Positions 1 to 5,758 of a stretch of 6,618 bases of DNA are shown one piece after another. Below the pieces are notes generated by a model that was given only the letters and a program-made list of their open reading frames with translations, was not told the DNA's origin and ran no database searches. The position numbers and the translations under genes were made by a program. Origin of the DNA: Acidobacteriota bacterium (GTDB lineage: Bacteria > Acidobacteriota > Terriglobia > Acidiferrales > UBA7541); the NCBI GenBank assembly GCA_003224515.1, contig QHZC01000276.1, forward strand, positions 7,036-13,653, written 5' to 3'. The first letter of the stretch is position 1. Every line of letters begins with the position of its first letter.

Positions 1-772
1 CTCAAAGTATCACCTCGGCCCGGTGTACACGCCTCCGACCGTGAGCAAACCGGACGGTCCGCTCGGCACGCTCACGATGGGGACAGCCTCGGGGGGCACG
101 AACTGGCCCGGAGGTTCATACGATCCGGAAACCCACAACGTGTATGTCTATGCTTGCAACTCCTGCATCGAGCCAATCGGGCTGGTGCCGGCTCCGAAAG
201 AAATATCGGATCTGAATTACATCGCGGGAACTGCGGGAAAAGAAGTGGAAATCCTAAAAGGTCCGGGAGAGAACGCCGGCGCCGATTCTCCGAAGCCGCC
301 GAAAAACCGGCAAAGCAGCGGATACGTTTCTTTGAACATTGATGGATTGCCCTTGGTCAAGCCGCCGTACGGAACGATCACGGCGATCAATCTTGATAAA
401 GGCGAATTCGTCTGGCAGATCGCGCATGGCGAGACGCCGGACGTAGTGCGCAACAACGAAGCGCTTAAAGGCCTGAACATCCCGCCCACCGGCCAGGAAA
501 CGTACAACATCGGCACGCTGGTGACCAAGACGCTGGTCATCGCGGGCGAAGGACACGTGACCACAACGGCGGATCATCCGCGCGGCGCGATGCTGCGCGC
601 TTACGACAAGATGACCGGCAAAGAAGTCGGAGCGGTCTACATGCCGGCACCGCAAACCGGTTCGCCGATGACCTACCTGGTGAACGGCAAACAGTACATC
701 GTCGTGGCGGTCAGCGGAGGGCCTTACTCGGGCGAGTACATTGCTTACACGCTGCCATCGGCCGGGGAATGA
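1..772 (+). CDS. PQQ-dependent dehydrogenase (quinoprotein), C-terminal part, cut by left edge
   Basis: The C-terminal 256 or so residues of a periplasmic PQQ-dependent dehydrogenase, an eight-bladed propeller enzyme that oxidises alcohols or sugars and passes electrons to a cytochrome or quinone. The frame is open from base 2 and reads SKYHLGPVYTPPTV, a family-typical stretch, so the GTG at 23 is an internal valine and not the start. Counting that valine as 1, the visible propeller features are NWPGGSYDPETHNVYVYA (27-44), the blade motif PPYGTITAINLDKGEFVWQ (about 114-132), AYDKMTGKEVG (193-203) and the terminal pattern SPMTYLVNGKQYIVVAVSGG (214-233) followed by a closing AYTLP. A CNSC pair sits at 45-48. 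Several hundred N-terminal residues are missing, so the substrate and any fused heme domain cannot be judged. The stop overlaps the next start (ATGA, 769-772), which suggests translational coupling with the cytochrome. The family is clear; the exact subtype (glucose, ethanol or other) is not. Confidence 0.9.
   Translation, partial: SKYHLGPVYTPPTVSKPDGPLGTLTMGTASGGTNWPGGSYDPETHNVYVYACNSCIEPIGLVPAPKEISDLNYIAGTAGKEVEILKGPGENAGADSPKPPKNRQSSGYVSLNIDGLPLVKPPYGTITAINLDKGEFVWQIAHGETPDVVRNNEALKGLNIPPTGQETYNIGTLVTKTLVIAGEGHVTTTADHPRGAMLRAYDKMTGKEVGAVYMPAPQTGSPMTYLVNGKQYIVVAVSGGPYSGEYIAYTLPSAGE
764..772 (+). promoter_or_regulatory. Overlapping stop/start (ATGA) with purine run, likely translational coupling
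   Basis: The dehydrogenase stop TGA (770-772) and the cytochrome ATG (769-771) share bases. GGGGA at 764-768 is the only Shine-Dalgarno-like run nearby and is too close to serve the 769 start well. Coupling by the terminating ribosome is therefore the simplest reading; the co-expression is inferred. Confidence 0.55.
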
Positions 773-1230
773 ACGTGAAGATGAGAAATGCTGCGGCAAT
801 CCTGGTTCTGGCGGCGATGGCTTGCCCGCTTGGCCTGCTTCGAGCGCAAGCGCCGGCGGTGGAGTCGCGTTCGGTCTGGGACGGCGTGTACACCGAAGAC
901 CAGGCCAAGCGCGGGGAACCGATTTATCGAAAGGAATGTGCGGCTTGTCACGGCGACATGCTCACCGGTGGTGAATCCGCGCCACCGTTGACCGGCGGTG
1001 CATTCCTCGCGAATTGGAACGGCCTGACGATGGGTGACTTGTTCGACAGAATTCGCAAGACCATGCCGCAGAGCGTCCCGGGCCGCCTCACTCGCCAGCA
1101 GGATGCGGACATTCTGGCCTTCGTGCTGAGAGTCAACAAGTTTCCTGTCGGAAAAACGGAGCTTTACCGGCAGTCGGAGATGCTCAGAGAGATTCGATTC
1201 GAAGCGACGAAGCCGGCTCCCAAAAAATAG
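769..1230 (+). CDS. Exported mono-heme c-type cytochrome
   Basis: A 153-residue periplasmic cytochrome c, probably the electron acceptor of the dehydrogenase just upstream. A signal peptide covers about residues 1-28 (hydrophobic AAAILVLAAMACPLGLL, then a likely cut after RAQA). Heme is bound at CAACH (C57, C60, H61); the likely second axial ligand is M99 in KTMPQSVPGRLT, a usual class I pattern, followed by a C-terminal helix with QQDADILAFVLRVNKF. A single heme and the short length fit a small class I cytochrome. A cysteine at 19 lies in the hydrophobic core, but the residues before it are a poor lipobox, so a lipoprotein is less likely. The start is chosen at 769 because ATG overlaps the dehydrogenase stop. 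GGGGA at 764-768 touches this ATG, so the ATG at 781 (M5), 12 bases from that purine run, is a possible alternative; the mature protein would be the same. Confidence 0.92.
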   Translation: MNVKMRNAAAILVLAAMACPLGLLRAQAPAVESRSVWDGVYTEDQAKRGEPIYRKECAACHGDMLTGGESAPPLTGGAFLANWNGLTMGDLFDRIRKTMPQSVPGRLTRQQDADILAFVLRVNKFPVGKTELYRQSEMLREIRFEATKPAPKK

Positions 1231-1292
1231 CGAGAATCGAAATTTGGTTTCGTCCCCAGCAACAAAAACACGGTTTTCCAGATTCGACGAAC

Positions 1293-1297
1293 GGAGG
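1293..1297 (+). promoter_or_regulatory. Strong ribosome binding site of the cupin gene
   Basis: GGAGG stands eight bases before the ATG at 1306, the best-spaced plus-strand Shine-Dalgarno site that I noticed. It fixes the cupin start and argues for independent translation from the cytochrome. Confidence 0.75.
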
Positions 1298-1305
1298 ATT
1301 GCTTC

Positions 1306-2034
1306 ATGAAAAGAATGCTTCGCGTACTTCTTATCGGTGCCGCCCTTCTCGGCTACGTGGCCGGCTACGCCTCGAAACGCACTCCGCAACCTATTCTCAG
1401 CGGCCATTTCGACGACTTCCCGATGATTCCCAGCGCCAACGCTCAGGACAACAAGAACGAAGTTATGCCCTTCGGCTTCAATTCCCCCAAGGAACCGCCT
1501 CTCGCGCCCGACGCTCCGAGTGTCATGTACTGGAACTTTGACGACATTCGCAAAGCGCACACCGAAATGGCCGAGAGGGCCGCCAAAATGGTCAAAGAAG
1601 CCGGCGGTGGAAGTTCCCAATCGTTTGGTGGCGGGCCGGTGCACGTCCAGACTCGCAACTTCAGCATGTTTATGCTCTACCGCATGTATCGCGACAAGCC
1701 CGTCCTCAGCTTGACCAAAGTCAACAGCGTCCTTGACGACGCCGAGCAGCACGCCGGCGCCTATGATTTCTATATTTTCACCGGGGGCACGGGCGAAATG
1801 ATCCTCGGCGGAAAAATCGCCAACCGGCAAAATCTTCAGGATAAGGACGGCATCATCCCCGGGGAGTACCGCGGCCAGCCGGTCGTCGGTGCACAAACCT
1901 ATAAAGTAAAAGCCGGCGACTGGCTGCTCATTCCGCCGGACACGCCGCATCAGCCCAAGCCGGATCCCGGCGGCTTCAGCTACTTCATCATGAAAATTAA
2001 CGTTGGCGTTTATCCCTGGAGCCTGATTCGCTAG
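1306..2034 (+). CDS. Exported cupin-domain protein
   Basis: A 242-residue protein with a C-terminal single cupin (beta-barrel) domain, function unknown. The N-terminus MKRMLRVLLIGAALLGYVAG is basic then hydrophobic, a signal peptide or anchor; cleavage could be near AYA (about 22) or, less usually, after SANAQ (about 47). Cupin motif 1 is at about 147-169 (AEQHAGAYDFYIFTGGTGEM onward) and motif 2 at about 204-215 (GDWLLIPPDTPH). The likely metal ligands seen are H149 and H215; the usual second histidine and glutamate of motif 1 are not obvious, with D154 in a comparable place, so metal binding may be altered or absent. The segment 75-100 is helical and charged. The start is well supported by GGAGG at 1293-1297, eight bases before ATG. 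It lies 75 bases after the cytochrome on the same strand, so co-transcription is plausible but not certain. Confidence 0.85.
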   Translation: MKRMLRVLLIGAALLGYVAGYASKRTPQPILSGHFDDFPMIPSANAQDNKNEVMPFGFNSPKEPPLAPDAPSVMYWNFDDIRKAHTEMAERAAKMVKEAGGGSSQSFGGGPVHVQTRNFSMFMLYRMYRDKPVLSLTKVNSVLDDAEQHAGAYDFYIFTGGTGEMILGGKIANRQNLQDKDGIIPGEYRGQPVVGAQTYKVKAGDWLLIPPDTPHQPKPDPGGFSYFIMKINVGVYPWSLIR

Positions 2035-2068
2035 TCAAGCGCAGGTGGAGCGCCACGCGGCGCCGGAT

Positions 2069-2434
2069 TCAGCGCAACTGGCTGAATTCGACTCCTTTCT
2101 TGCGGGCTTCGTCGAGGCGTGCGTCGATTTTTGCTTCGAGATCTTTCTTGTTGTCCTGCAGTGCGCGCATTTGAACCTCGATGGGCTCGCGTTCGTAGCT
2201 TTTGTTGAGTTTGAAGCCGCTCGCAGACGTCGATGGTTGGCCTTCACTGAAGTTCTTCAGATCATTGAGCTGCTTGTCGATGTCGGCGATCTGCCCCGGC
2301 AGCTTGTCGAGCTGCTTGCCAACCGTTCGGACATATCGCGTGTTCACGGGCTTGGAAGATGCCGGCTTGCTCTGGGGGTCTCCGACAACGGAGACCGCGC
2401 CGTTCGCGCCGGAGAGGTTCTCGTTGGTCCAGTC
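2069..2434 (-). pseudogene. Coiled-coil hypothetical protein, apparently lacking its N-terminus
   Basis: The minus-strand frame is open from 2434 to the stop at 2069-2071 and encodes about 121 residues, beginning DWTNENLSGANGAVSVVGDP. The only standard start codon found is GTG at 2347, which would give 92 residues (NTRYVRTVGKQLDKL onward) and cut off the part before it. The body is two helical, charged segments likely to form coiled coils (GKQLDKLPGQIADIDKQLND, and later MRALQDNKKDLEAKIDARLD), ending EARKKGVEFSQLR. From memory, similar acidobacterial proteins start with a signal peptide, then a WTN-D/E-DL-type segment, and end in a comparable LR tail; no signal peptide can be found here. In-frame stops TGA (2435-2437), TAG (2450-2452) and TGA (2483-2485) lie just upstream, in the same frame as the preceding gene. 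I therefore read this as a 5'-truncated remnant, though a short functional protein from GTG 2347 is possible. No ribosome binding site is evident before that GTG. Confidence 0.55.
2377..2396. repeat. Perfect 8-bp inverted repeat with 4-base loop
   Basis: GGTCTCCG, loop ACAA, then CGGAGACC, with no mismatch. It lies inside the open frame of the coiled-coil remnant (codons for VSVVGDP), about 30 bases before the possible GTG start at 2347 in the direction of transcription. Neither side has a T-run, so an intrinsic terminator is unlikely. Confidence 0.7.
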
Positions 2435-2482
2435 TCAAGGTCGAGAATTCTACCGTTTGAACATATTCTGGGAGGAAAAGTC

Positions 2483-3395
2483 TCACTGATCGGCGGGGTC
2501 TCCGCGCGGCTTGTCCAACTCGGCATGCCCGAGCTCCAGGCGGATGGCGGCAAGGGCTTCCTTGGGCGGGCCGATATAGCGGTAGTTCGAATAGAAGGTG
2601 CGCTCGTGGACGGAAAAGCCGGAAAATAATTTGCGGCCGTCGAAATCGTACTGCGAAAAGCTGGCCAGCCACAGCCCGGGCAGAAATTCGTAGCGCTCCT
2701 GCATGAAGTGGCTACCCTTGTAGATTTTTCCCAGAAACAGGCCGACGGAAATGTCTTCGGTAACTTCGCCTTCGATGCGGGCGAGTTCGCCGGAGGCTTC
2801 GTCGATCCATACAAAGCCACGCACCTTGGGGAATATGGAAGTGAAGCGGGTGGTGGGCTTAAAGGCCGGGCTGGGATTCATTTTGTATTTGCCAAGCGTG
2901 CAGTCGCCGCGCAGCTCGCTGGCGTCAAAGGTGAATAGGAACGCATTGTGCGTGGAGTCGATGAGGTCGTTGCGTTCTTTCTTTTTCTTGGCGTATTTTT
3001 CCAGGGCCTCACGCTGAGATCCGGCGTCGCTGGCGAGCAGCGTCAGAGTTCGCACCAGATTCTCAAGATCGGCGCGATAAGCAGAGGAATCCCTGGGTTT
3101 GCCGTCGGCGCTGAGGGGAATCCGAAACATGCCGGTGCCCGAAGGAATGACGCGCATGATTTTGATTGCGGCGGGAGCCGTATCGTTCGGATTCTTGCCG
3201 GGTCTCGACGCGTTCGATGCGCTCGTACAAGTCGAGGGCGGCCTCGCCTTTCTTCTGGTTGGCGATGACGCGGTTGAAGAAATCCGGTTTCGTCGGGCCG
3301 ATCGTGGGCCTAGAATCCGGTACCGCGGATTGCGCGGCGGCGTCAGCAGCGAGAGCCAAAGACAACAGCGCGATGGGAAAAGTGCGTTTCAGCAT
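2483..3395 (-). pseudogene. Exported hypothetical protein (LolA-like fold suspected), interrupted by a frameshift near 3197
   Basis: Two overlapping minus-strand frames join into one protein of about 303 residues. The first part runs from ATG 3395 to about 3198: signal peptide MLKRTFPIALLSLALAADAAAQ, then SAVPDSRPTIGPTKPDFFNR and a helical segment ending ALDLYERIERVETR. The second part resumes as KNPNDTAPAAIKIMRVIPSG and runs to the stop at 2483-2485. Joining them requires removing one base at 3197, or one of the adjacent three Cs (minus strand, up to about 3203). The second half alternates polar and hydrophobic residues as beta strands do (GFVWIDEASGELARIEGEV, then YKGSHFMQERYEFLPGLWL, FDGRKLFSGFSVHERTFYS), which recalls periplasmic LolA/LolB-like folds; that assignment is tentative. 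A lysine-rich segment KYAKKKKERNDLID lies mid-protein. TTG 3422 could add nine residues, but ATG 3395 gives the cleaner signal peptide; no strong ribosome binding site precedes either. It follows dinB on the same strand after 141 bases. The break is a sequence error or a true pseudogene. Confidence 0.72.
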
Positions 3396-3428
3396 GATGC
3401 GAAATGCCGAGAATGCCGCCAAGCTCTA

Positions 3429-3449
3429 CCCGGATTGGATTCGTCCGGG
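3429..3449. repeat. 6-bp inverted repeat upstream of the frameshifted gene
   Basis: CCCGGA, nine bases, TCCGGG, perfectly paired. It lies 34 to 54 bases before the ATG at 3395 in the direction of that minus-strand gene, where a leader hairpin or operator could be. No function is shown by the sequence. Confidence 0.4.
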
Positions 3450-3451
3450 CA

Positions 3452-3464
3452 TACAATTGTTGTA
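3452..3464. promoter_or_regulatory. TACAA-N3-TTGTA palindrome, candidate operator
   Basis: TACAA TTG TTGTA forms a symmetric site about 60 bases upstream of the minus-strand start at 3395; it also contains the palindrome ACAATTGT (3453-3460). Its symmetry and position suit a dimeric repressor such as a PadR-type regulator, but no such gene is in the window and the match is only by shape. Confidence 0.35.
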
Positions 3465-3510
3465 CACCGGCCGAACGCCGGAGTGTGCTGATGGATGTGA
3501 ATGTATAACT

Positions 3511-3530
3511 GGTGGATCGCTCGATCCGCC
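3511..3530. repeat. Imperfect hairpin just after the dinB stop codon
   Basis: GGTGGATC, loop GCTC, GATCCGCC on the plus strand pairs over eight positions with one G-T wobble. In the dinB transcript (minus strand) that position becomes a C-A mismatch, leaving a five-pair core and two outer pairs. It begins six bases after the dinB stop and is followed by AGTTATAC, not a clear U-run, so it is at best a weak terminator or a 3' end stabiliser. Confidence 0.3.
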
Positions 3531-3536
3531 AGAGAG

Positions 3537-4160
3537 CTATGGCTTCGGCTTGTCTGCGGGCTTTTGCTGTTGCTGCTGGAACCCTTCGGTCCATGGCGGC
3601 ACGACGCCGGTCACGCGCGCGTAGGCGATGGATTGGCCGAGATGCTCGCCAAAGTGCCCGGTGATGGCGATGAAGGAACCGCGCACGGTGGTCTGGCGGT
3701 TGAACATTTTTTGCGGCTTGTCGGCATCGGCGTCGTTAAGGGCGAGGATGGCTTTGCGGAAATGCGCGAACGAATCCTTTAGAGCTTGAAGGACTTTCGG
3801 TTTGTCGCCGGAGAGGGCCGTGATGGCCTTAGGATCGAAGCCTGCCGGAGATGCAGTGCCAAGGGCCCGGGCAACGCCGTAGTTCGCACCGATGATGTGC
3901 GTGAAGACTTCACCTACGGAGCGAACACCCTCTGCTGGACGCCAGGTGTAGTTCTTTGCTGGCATGGCTTCGGCTAGACGGGTGTATCGCTGTTCATAGT
4001 AGCTGAGCTCTTCGAGGAACTCGGCGCGGAAGCCTGACGCCGGTGTGGCGGATGCCATGGCCGGGGCTTTGTGGTCGGGGTGATCCGGGGCCTGGCTAGA
4101 AGGCATGAAGTTAATGAAAAATGCTGTAAATACAAGAAAATAAAAGGAAATACGACGCAT
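3537..4160 (-). CDS. Exported DinB-family (four-helix bundle) protein
   Basis: A 207-residue DinB/YfiT-like metal-binding protein with a signal peptide. Residues 1-24 (MRRISFYFLVFTAFFINFMP then SSQA) are basic then hydrophobic, so export is likely, with cleavage near SSQA. The helical bundle covers about 43-190. The family's three histidine metal ligands are present: H88 in EVFTHIIGANYG, and H169 and H173 in GHFGEHLGQSIAYARVTGVV; the following PPW is typical of DinB domains. The C-terminus has a run of five glutamines, then KPADKPKP, which looks disordered. The frame is open to 4331, but ATG 4160 is chosen because GGAGG (complement of 4166-4170) lies five bases before it and the signal peptide begins there. 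Some members are thiol-transferases or damage-induced proteins; the substrate here is unknown. It is divergent from the permease genes and first in the minus-strand series. Confidence 0.87.
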   Translation of the reverse strand: MRRISFYFLVFTAFFINFMPSSQAPDHPDHKAPAMASATPASGFRAEFLEELSYYEQRYTRLAEAMPAKNYTWRPAEGVRSVGEVFTHIIGANYGVARALGTASPAGFDPKAITALSGDKPKVLQALKDSFAHFRKAILALNDADADKPQKMFNRQTTVRGSFIAITGHFGEHLGQSIAYARVTGVVPPWTEGFQQQQQKPADKPKP

Positions 4161-4165
4161 GGCGT

Positions 4166-4170
4166 CCTCC
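4166..4170 (-). promoter_or_regulatory. Ribosome binding site of the DinB-family gene
   Basis: GGAGG on the minus strand, five bases before ATG 4160. It decides this start over the longer open frame reaching 4331. Confidence 0.7.
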
Positions 4171-4224
4171 TTCGGATGCGGGTCTCGCGGGCCTGGTGCC
4201 TCATCATTCTTCTCCAGAGTTGCC

Positions 4225-4240
4225 GTACAAGACGGTACAA
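4225..4240. repeat. Tandem GTACAA repeat at 10-bp period
   Basis: GTACAA at 4225-4230 and again at 4235-4240, about one helical turn apart (TTGTAC twice on the minus strand). It sits 65 to 80 bases upstream of the dinB start, a position suited to a regulator binding one face of the DNA or to a -35-like element. Function is inferred only. Confidence 0.4.
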
Positions 4241-4498
4241 TGGAAGCTGCGACCGCTGAGCCGTTGAGATTAGACCGGACGGGGCGTAAGGCTACTCCAA
4301 GAAACACCGAAAGCAAAGTGCTGTTCGACACGTCTATATATCAAGGAACGAATCGACGGGCACGTTGGTCTTGGCTAGAGAAGGTTGGAGGTCTGTTTGG
4401 GCCTAACTCCGATCGAAGGGTTTGGCGCAATCACGCGCGTGGCGCCGCGGAGGAAAGCGTCCCTGAAACAGAGTCGTTTCCGGAGCGCGCTGATCACC

Positions 4499-5716
4499 AT
4501 GTTGGAGACGCTGCGGCTCTCTCTCGACGCCCTTCGCGCCCACAAGCTGAGGAGTTTCCTGACTTTGCTCGGCGTCATCCTGGCGGTAACGACGCTGGTG
4601 GCGGTAATGAGCGTGGTCGCCGGGCTCAATTTTTACGTAGCCGATCGCATCGCGAATCTCGGTGCAAATGTCTACGTTCTGAACCGCATGGGCATCATCA
4701 CCAGTGAAGACGCCTGGATTAAAGCCCAGAAGCGCCCACTGGTCACCCGGGAAGAACTGGACAGCCTGAAAACCGGCATGCGCACCGCCAGCCAGATCGC
4801 CGCGCTGCTGGGCAACAATTCCGATGTGCGTTTTGGCAATGACCTGCTCGAAAACGTCAACATTCTGGGCGTGACCCCAAACTATTCCGAAGTCCGCAGC
4901 TTGAACATCGCCGCGGGGCGGTTCCTGACCGAAGCGGACCAGGAGCACCGCTCCCCGGTCTGCTTCATTGGCGCGGACCTGGTGAAGAAGTTTTTCTCCA
5001 GCGTCGATCCCATCGGGAAAACCATCCGCGCGGGAACGCACAGTTATGAAGTAGTGGGCGTTGCGGCGGTCATCGGCAGCGCGCTCGGGCAATCGCAGGA
5101 TAATTTCGTATTCATTCCGCTCGAAACCTACCGCAAGGAATGGGGCACGCAGAGAGATTCGCTCGTGCTGTTTGTTCAGGCGCCGAACGCGGAGATGATG
5201 TCCGCTTCCGAAGATGAAGCGCGCATGCTGCTCCGCGCCTGGCGCCACATTTCCTGGGACGCACCGGACAATTTCGGGATCATCGGGTCGGATTCCATCA
5301 TGGGGCTCTGGCAATCTTTGACCGGCAATCTGTTCATGGTGGCCGTGGGATTGACTGCGGTGTTCCTGGTGGTTGGGGGAATCGTGATCATGAATATCAT
5401 GCTGGCCAGCGTGACCGAGCGGACGCGCGAAATTGGCTTGCGGCGATCGCTGGGCGCCAGGAAAAAGCACATCGTCCTACAATTCGTGACGGAATCAGCG
5501 GTGCTCGCGGCCACGGGTGGCCTGATCGGAATCGTTCTCGCCTATGCGGTGGTTGCGGTGGCGCGCGCCTTGACTTCCATCCCCATGCGCACGCCGATGA
5601 GCGCCGTGATTCTTTCGCTCGGGGTTTCCACGGGCGTCGGTCTTTTCTTTGGGATTTACCCGGCGATGCGCGCCGCCAAGCTCGATCCAATCGAAGCCCT
5701 GCGCGCCGACGGCTAA
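4499..5716 (+). CDS. MacB/FtsX-type ABC transporter permease (first of pair)
   Basis: A 405-residue inner-membrane permease of the MacB type, complete. The order is: cytoplasmic amphipathic start MLETLRLSLDALRAHKLRSF, first membrane helix about 21-42, a periplasmic MacB core domain about 43-275, then three membrane helices about 277-301, 333-356 and 368-387. The signature GGIVIMNIMLASVTERTREI and GLRRSLGARKKHI (about 293-325) and the tail YPAMRAAKLDPIEALRADG are characteristic of the family. Unlike E. coli MacB there is no fused ATPase, so a separate ATP-binding protein is needed; none is in the window. Such transporters usually work by mechanotransmission with a periplasmic adaptor, exporting peptides, lipids or drugs; the substrate is unknown. 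ATG 4499 is chosen by alignment with the second permease; its ribosome binding site is weak (GGAG at 4482-4485, 13 bases away), and TTG 4385 opens the same frame. The next gene starts 42 bases after its stop, so an operon is likely. Confidence 0.9.
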   Translation: MLETLRLSLDALRAHKLRSFLTLLGVILAVTTLVAVMSVVAGLNFYVADRIANLGANVYVLNRMGIITSEDAWIKAQKRPLVTREELDSLKTGMRTASQIAALLGNNSDVRFGNDLLENVNILGVTPNYSEVRSLNIAAGRFLTEADQEHRSPVCFIGADLVKKFFSSVDPIGKTIRAGTHSYEVVGVAAVIGSALGQSQDNFVFIPLETYRKEWGTQRDSLVLFVQAPNAEMMSASEDEARMLLRAWRHISWDAPDNFGIIGSDSIMGLWQSLTGNLFMVAVGLTAVFLVVGGIVIMNIMLASVTERTREIGLRRSLGARKKHIVLQFVTESAVLAATGGLIGIVLAYAVVAVARALTSIPMRTPMSAVILSLGVSTGVGLFFGIYPAMRAAKLDPIEALRADG

Positions 5717-5758
5717 GGGAAATGGCGCCCCGATCGAACGGGCAAGCATCCAACGACC

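Larger units (their letters stand above)
4161..4498. other. Divergent intergenic region between dinB and the permease pair
   Basis: These 338 bases hold no convincing gene: the open frames crossing them are extensions or shadows of flanking genes. Present are the dinB ribosome binding site, a tandem GTACAA repeat (4225-4240), and TATATA at 4335-4340, a possible -10 element for the permeases without a convincing -35. The region must contain promoters for both directions, but I cannot place them firmly. The permease frame stays open back to TTG 4385, yet the added residues (EVCLGLTPIEGFGAITRVAP) do not look like a permease N-terminus. Confidence 0.5.

Noticed and set aside
23..25. GTG as start of the dehydrogenase
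   Set aside because: The frame is open to the left edge with family-like residues before it, so this is internal to a longer gene.
1238..1252. CGAAA-TTTGG-TTTCG inverted repeat after the cytochrome
   Set aside because: A 5-bp AT-rich stem without a T-run is too weak to call a terminator or operator.
745..1950. Minus-strand open frame of 401 codons opposite the cytochrome and cupin
   Set aside because: It lies wholly opposite two well-supported genes, and its product shows no recognisable domain. It is a GC-rich antisense shadow.
2035..2068. Bidirectional terminator between the convergent cupin and coiled-coil genes
   Set aside because: Only a 4-bp stem (GTGG-AGCG-CCAC, 2045-2056) is seen, with no T-run on either side.
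2045..2629. Plus-strand open frame of 194 codons opposite the coiled-coil remnant and the end of the broken gene
   Set aside because: Its hydrophobic leucine/valine-rich stretches arise from reading coiled-coil codons backwards. It spans two minus-strand coding parts and has no ribosome binding site. Because the minus strand is damaged here it deserved a look, but the minus-strand protein is much more convincing.
3190..3205. Programmed ribosomal frameshift
   Set aside because: No slippery heptamer or stimulatory structure was seen at the junction; sequence error or mutation explains it more simply.
4385..4498. N-terminal extension of the first permease to TTG 4385
   Set aside because: The extra 38 residues are not membrane-like and have no match to the start of the second permease, which aligns from ATG 4499.
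4403..5470. Minus-strand open frame of 355 codons opposite the first permease
   Set aside because: The sense strand has clear MacB/FtsX motifs and membrane helices; the antisense product is rich in histidine, arginine and glutamine with no family features.
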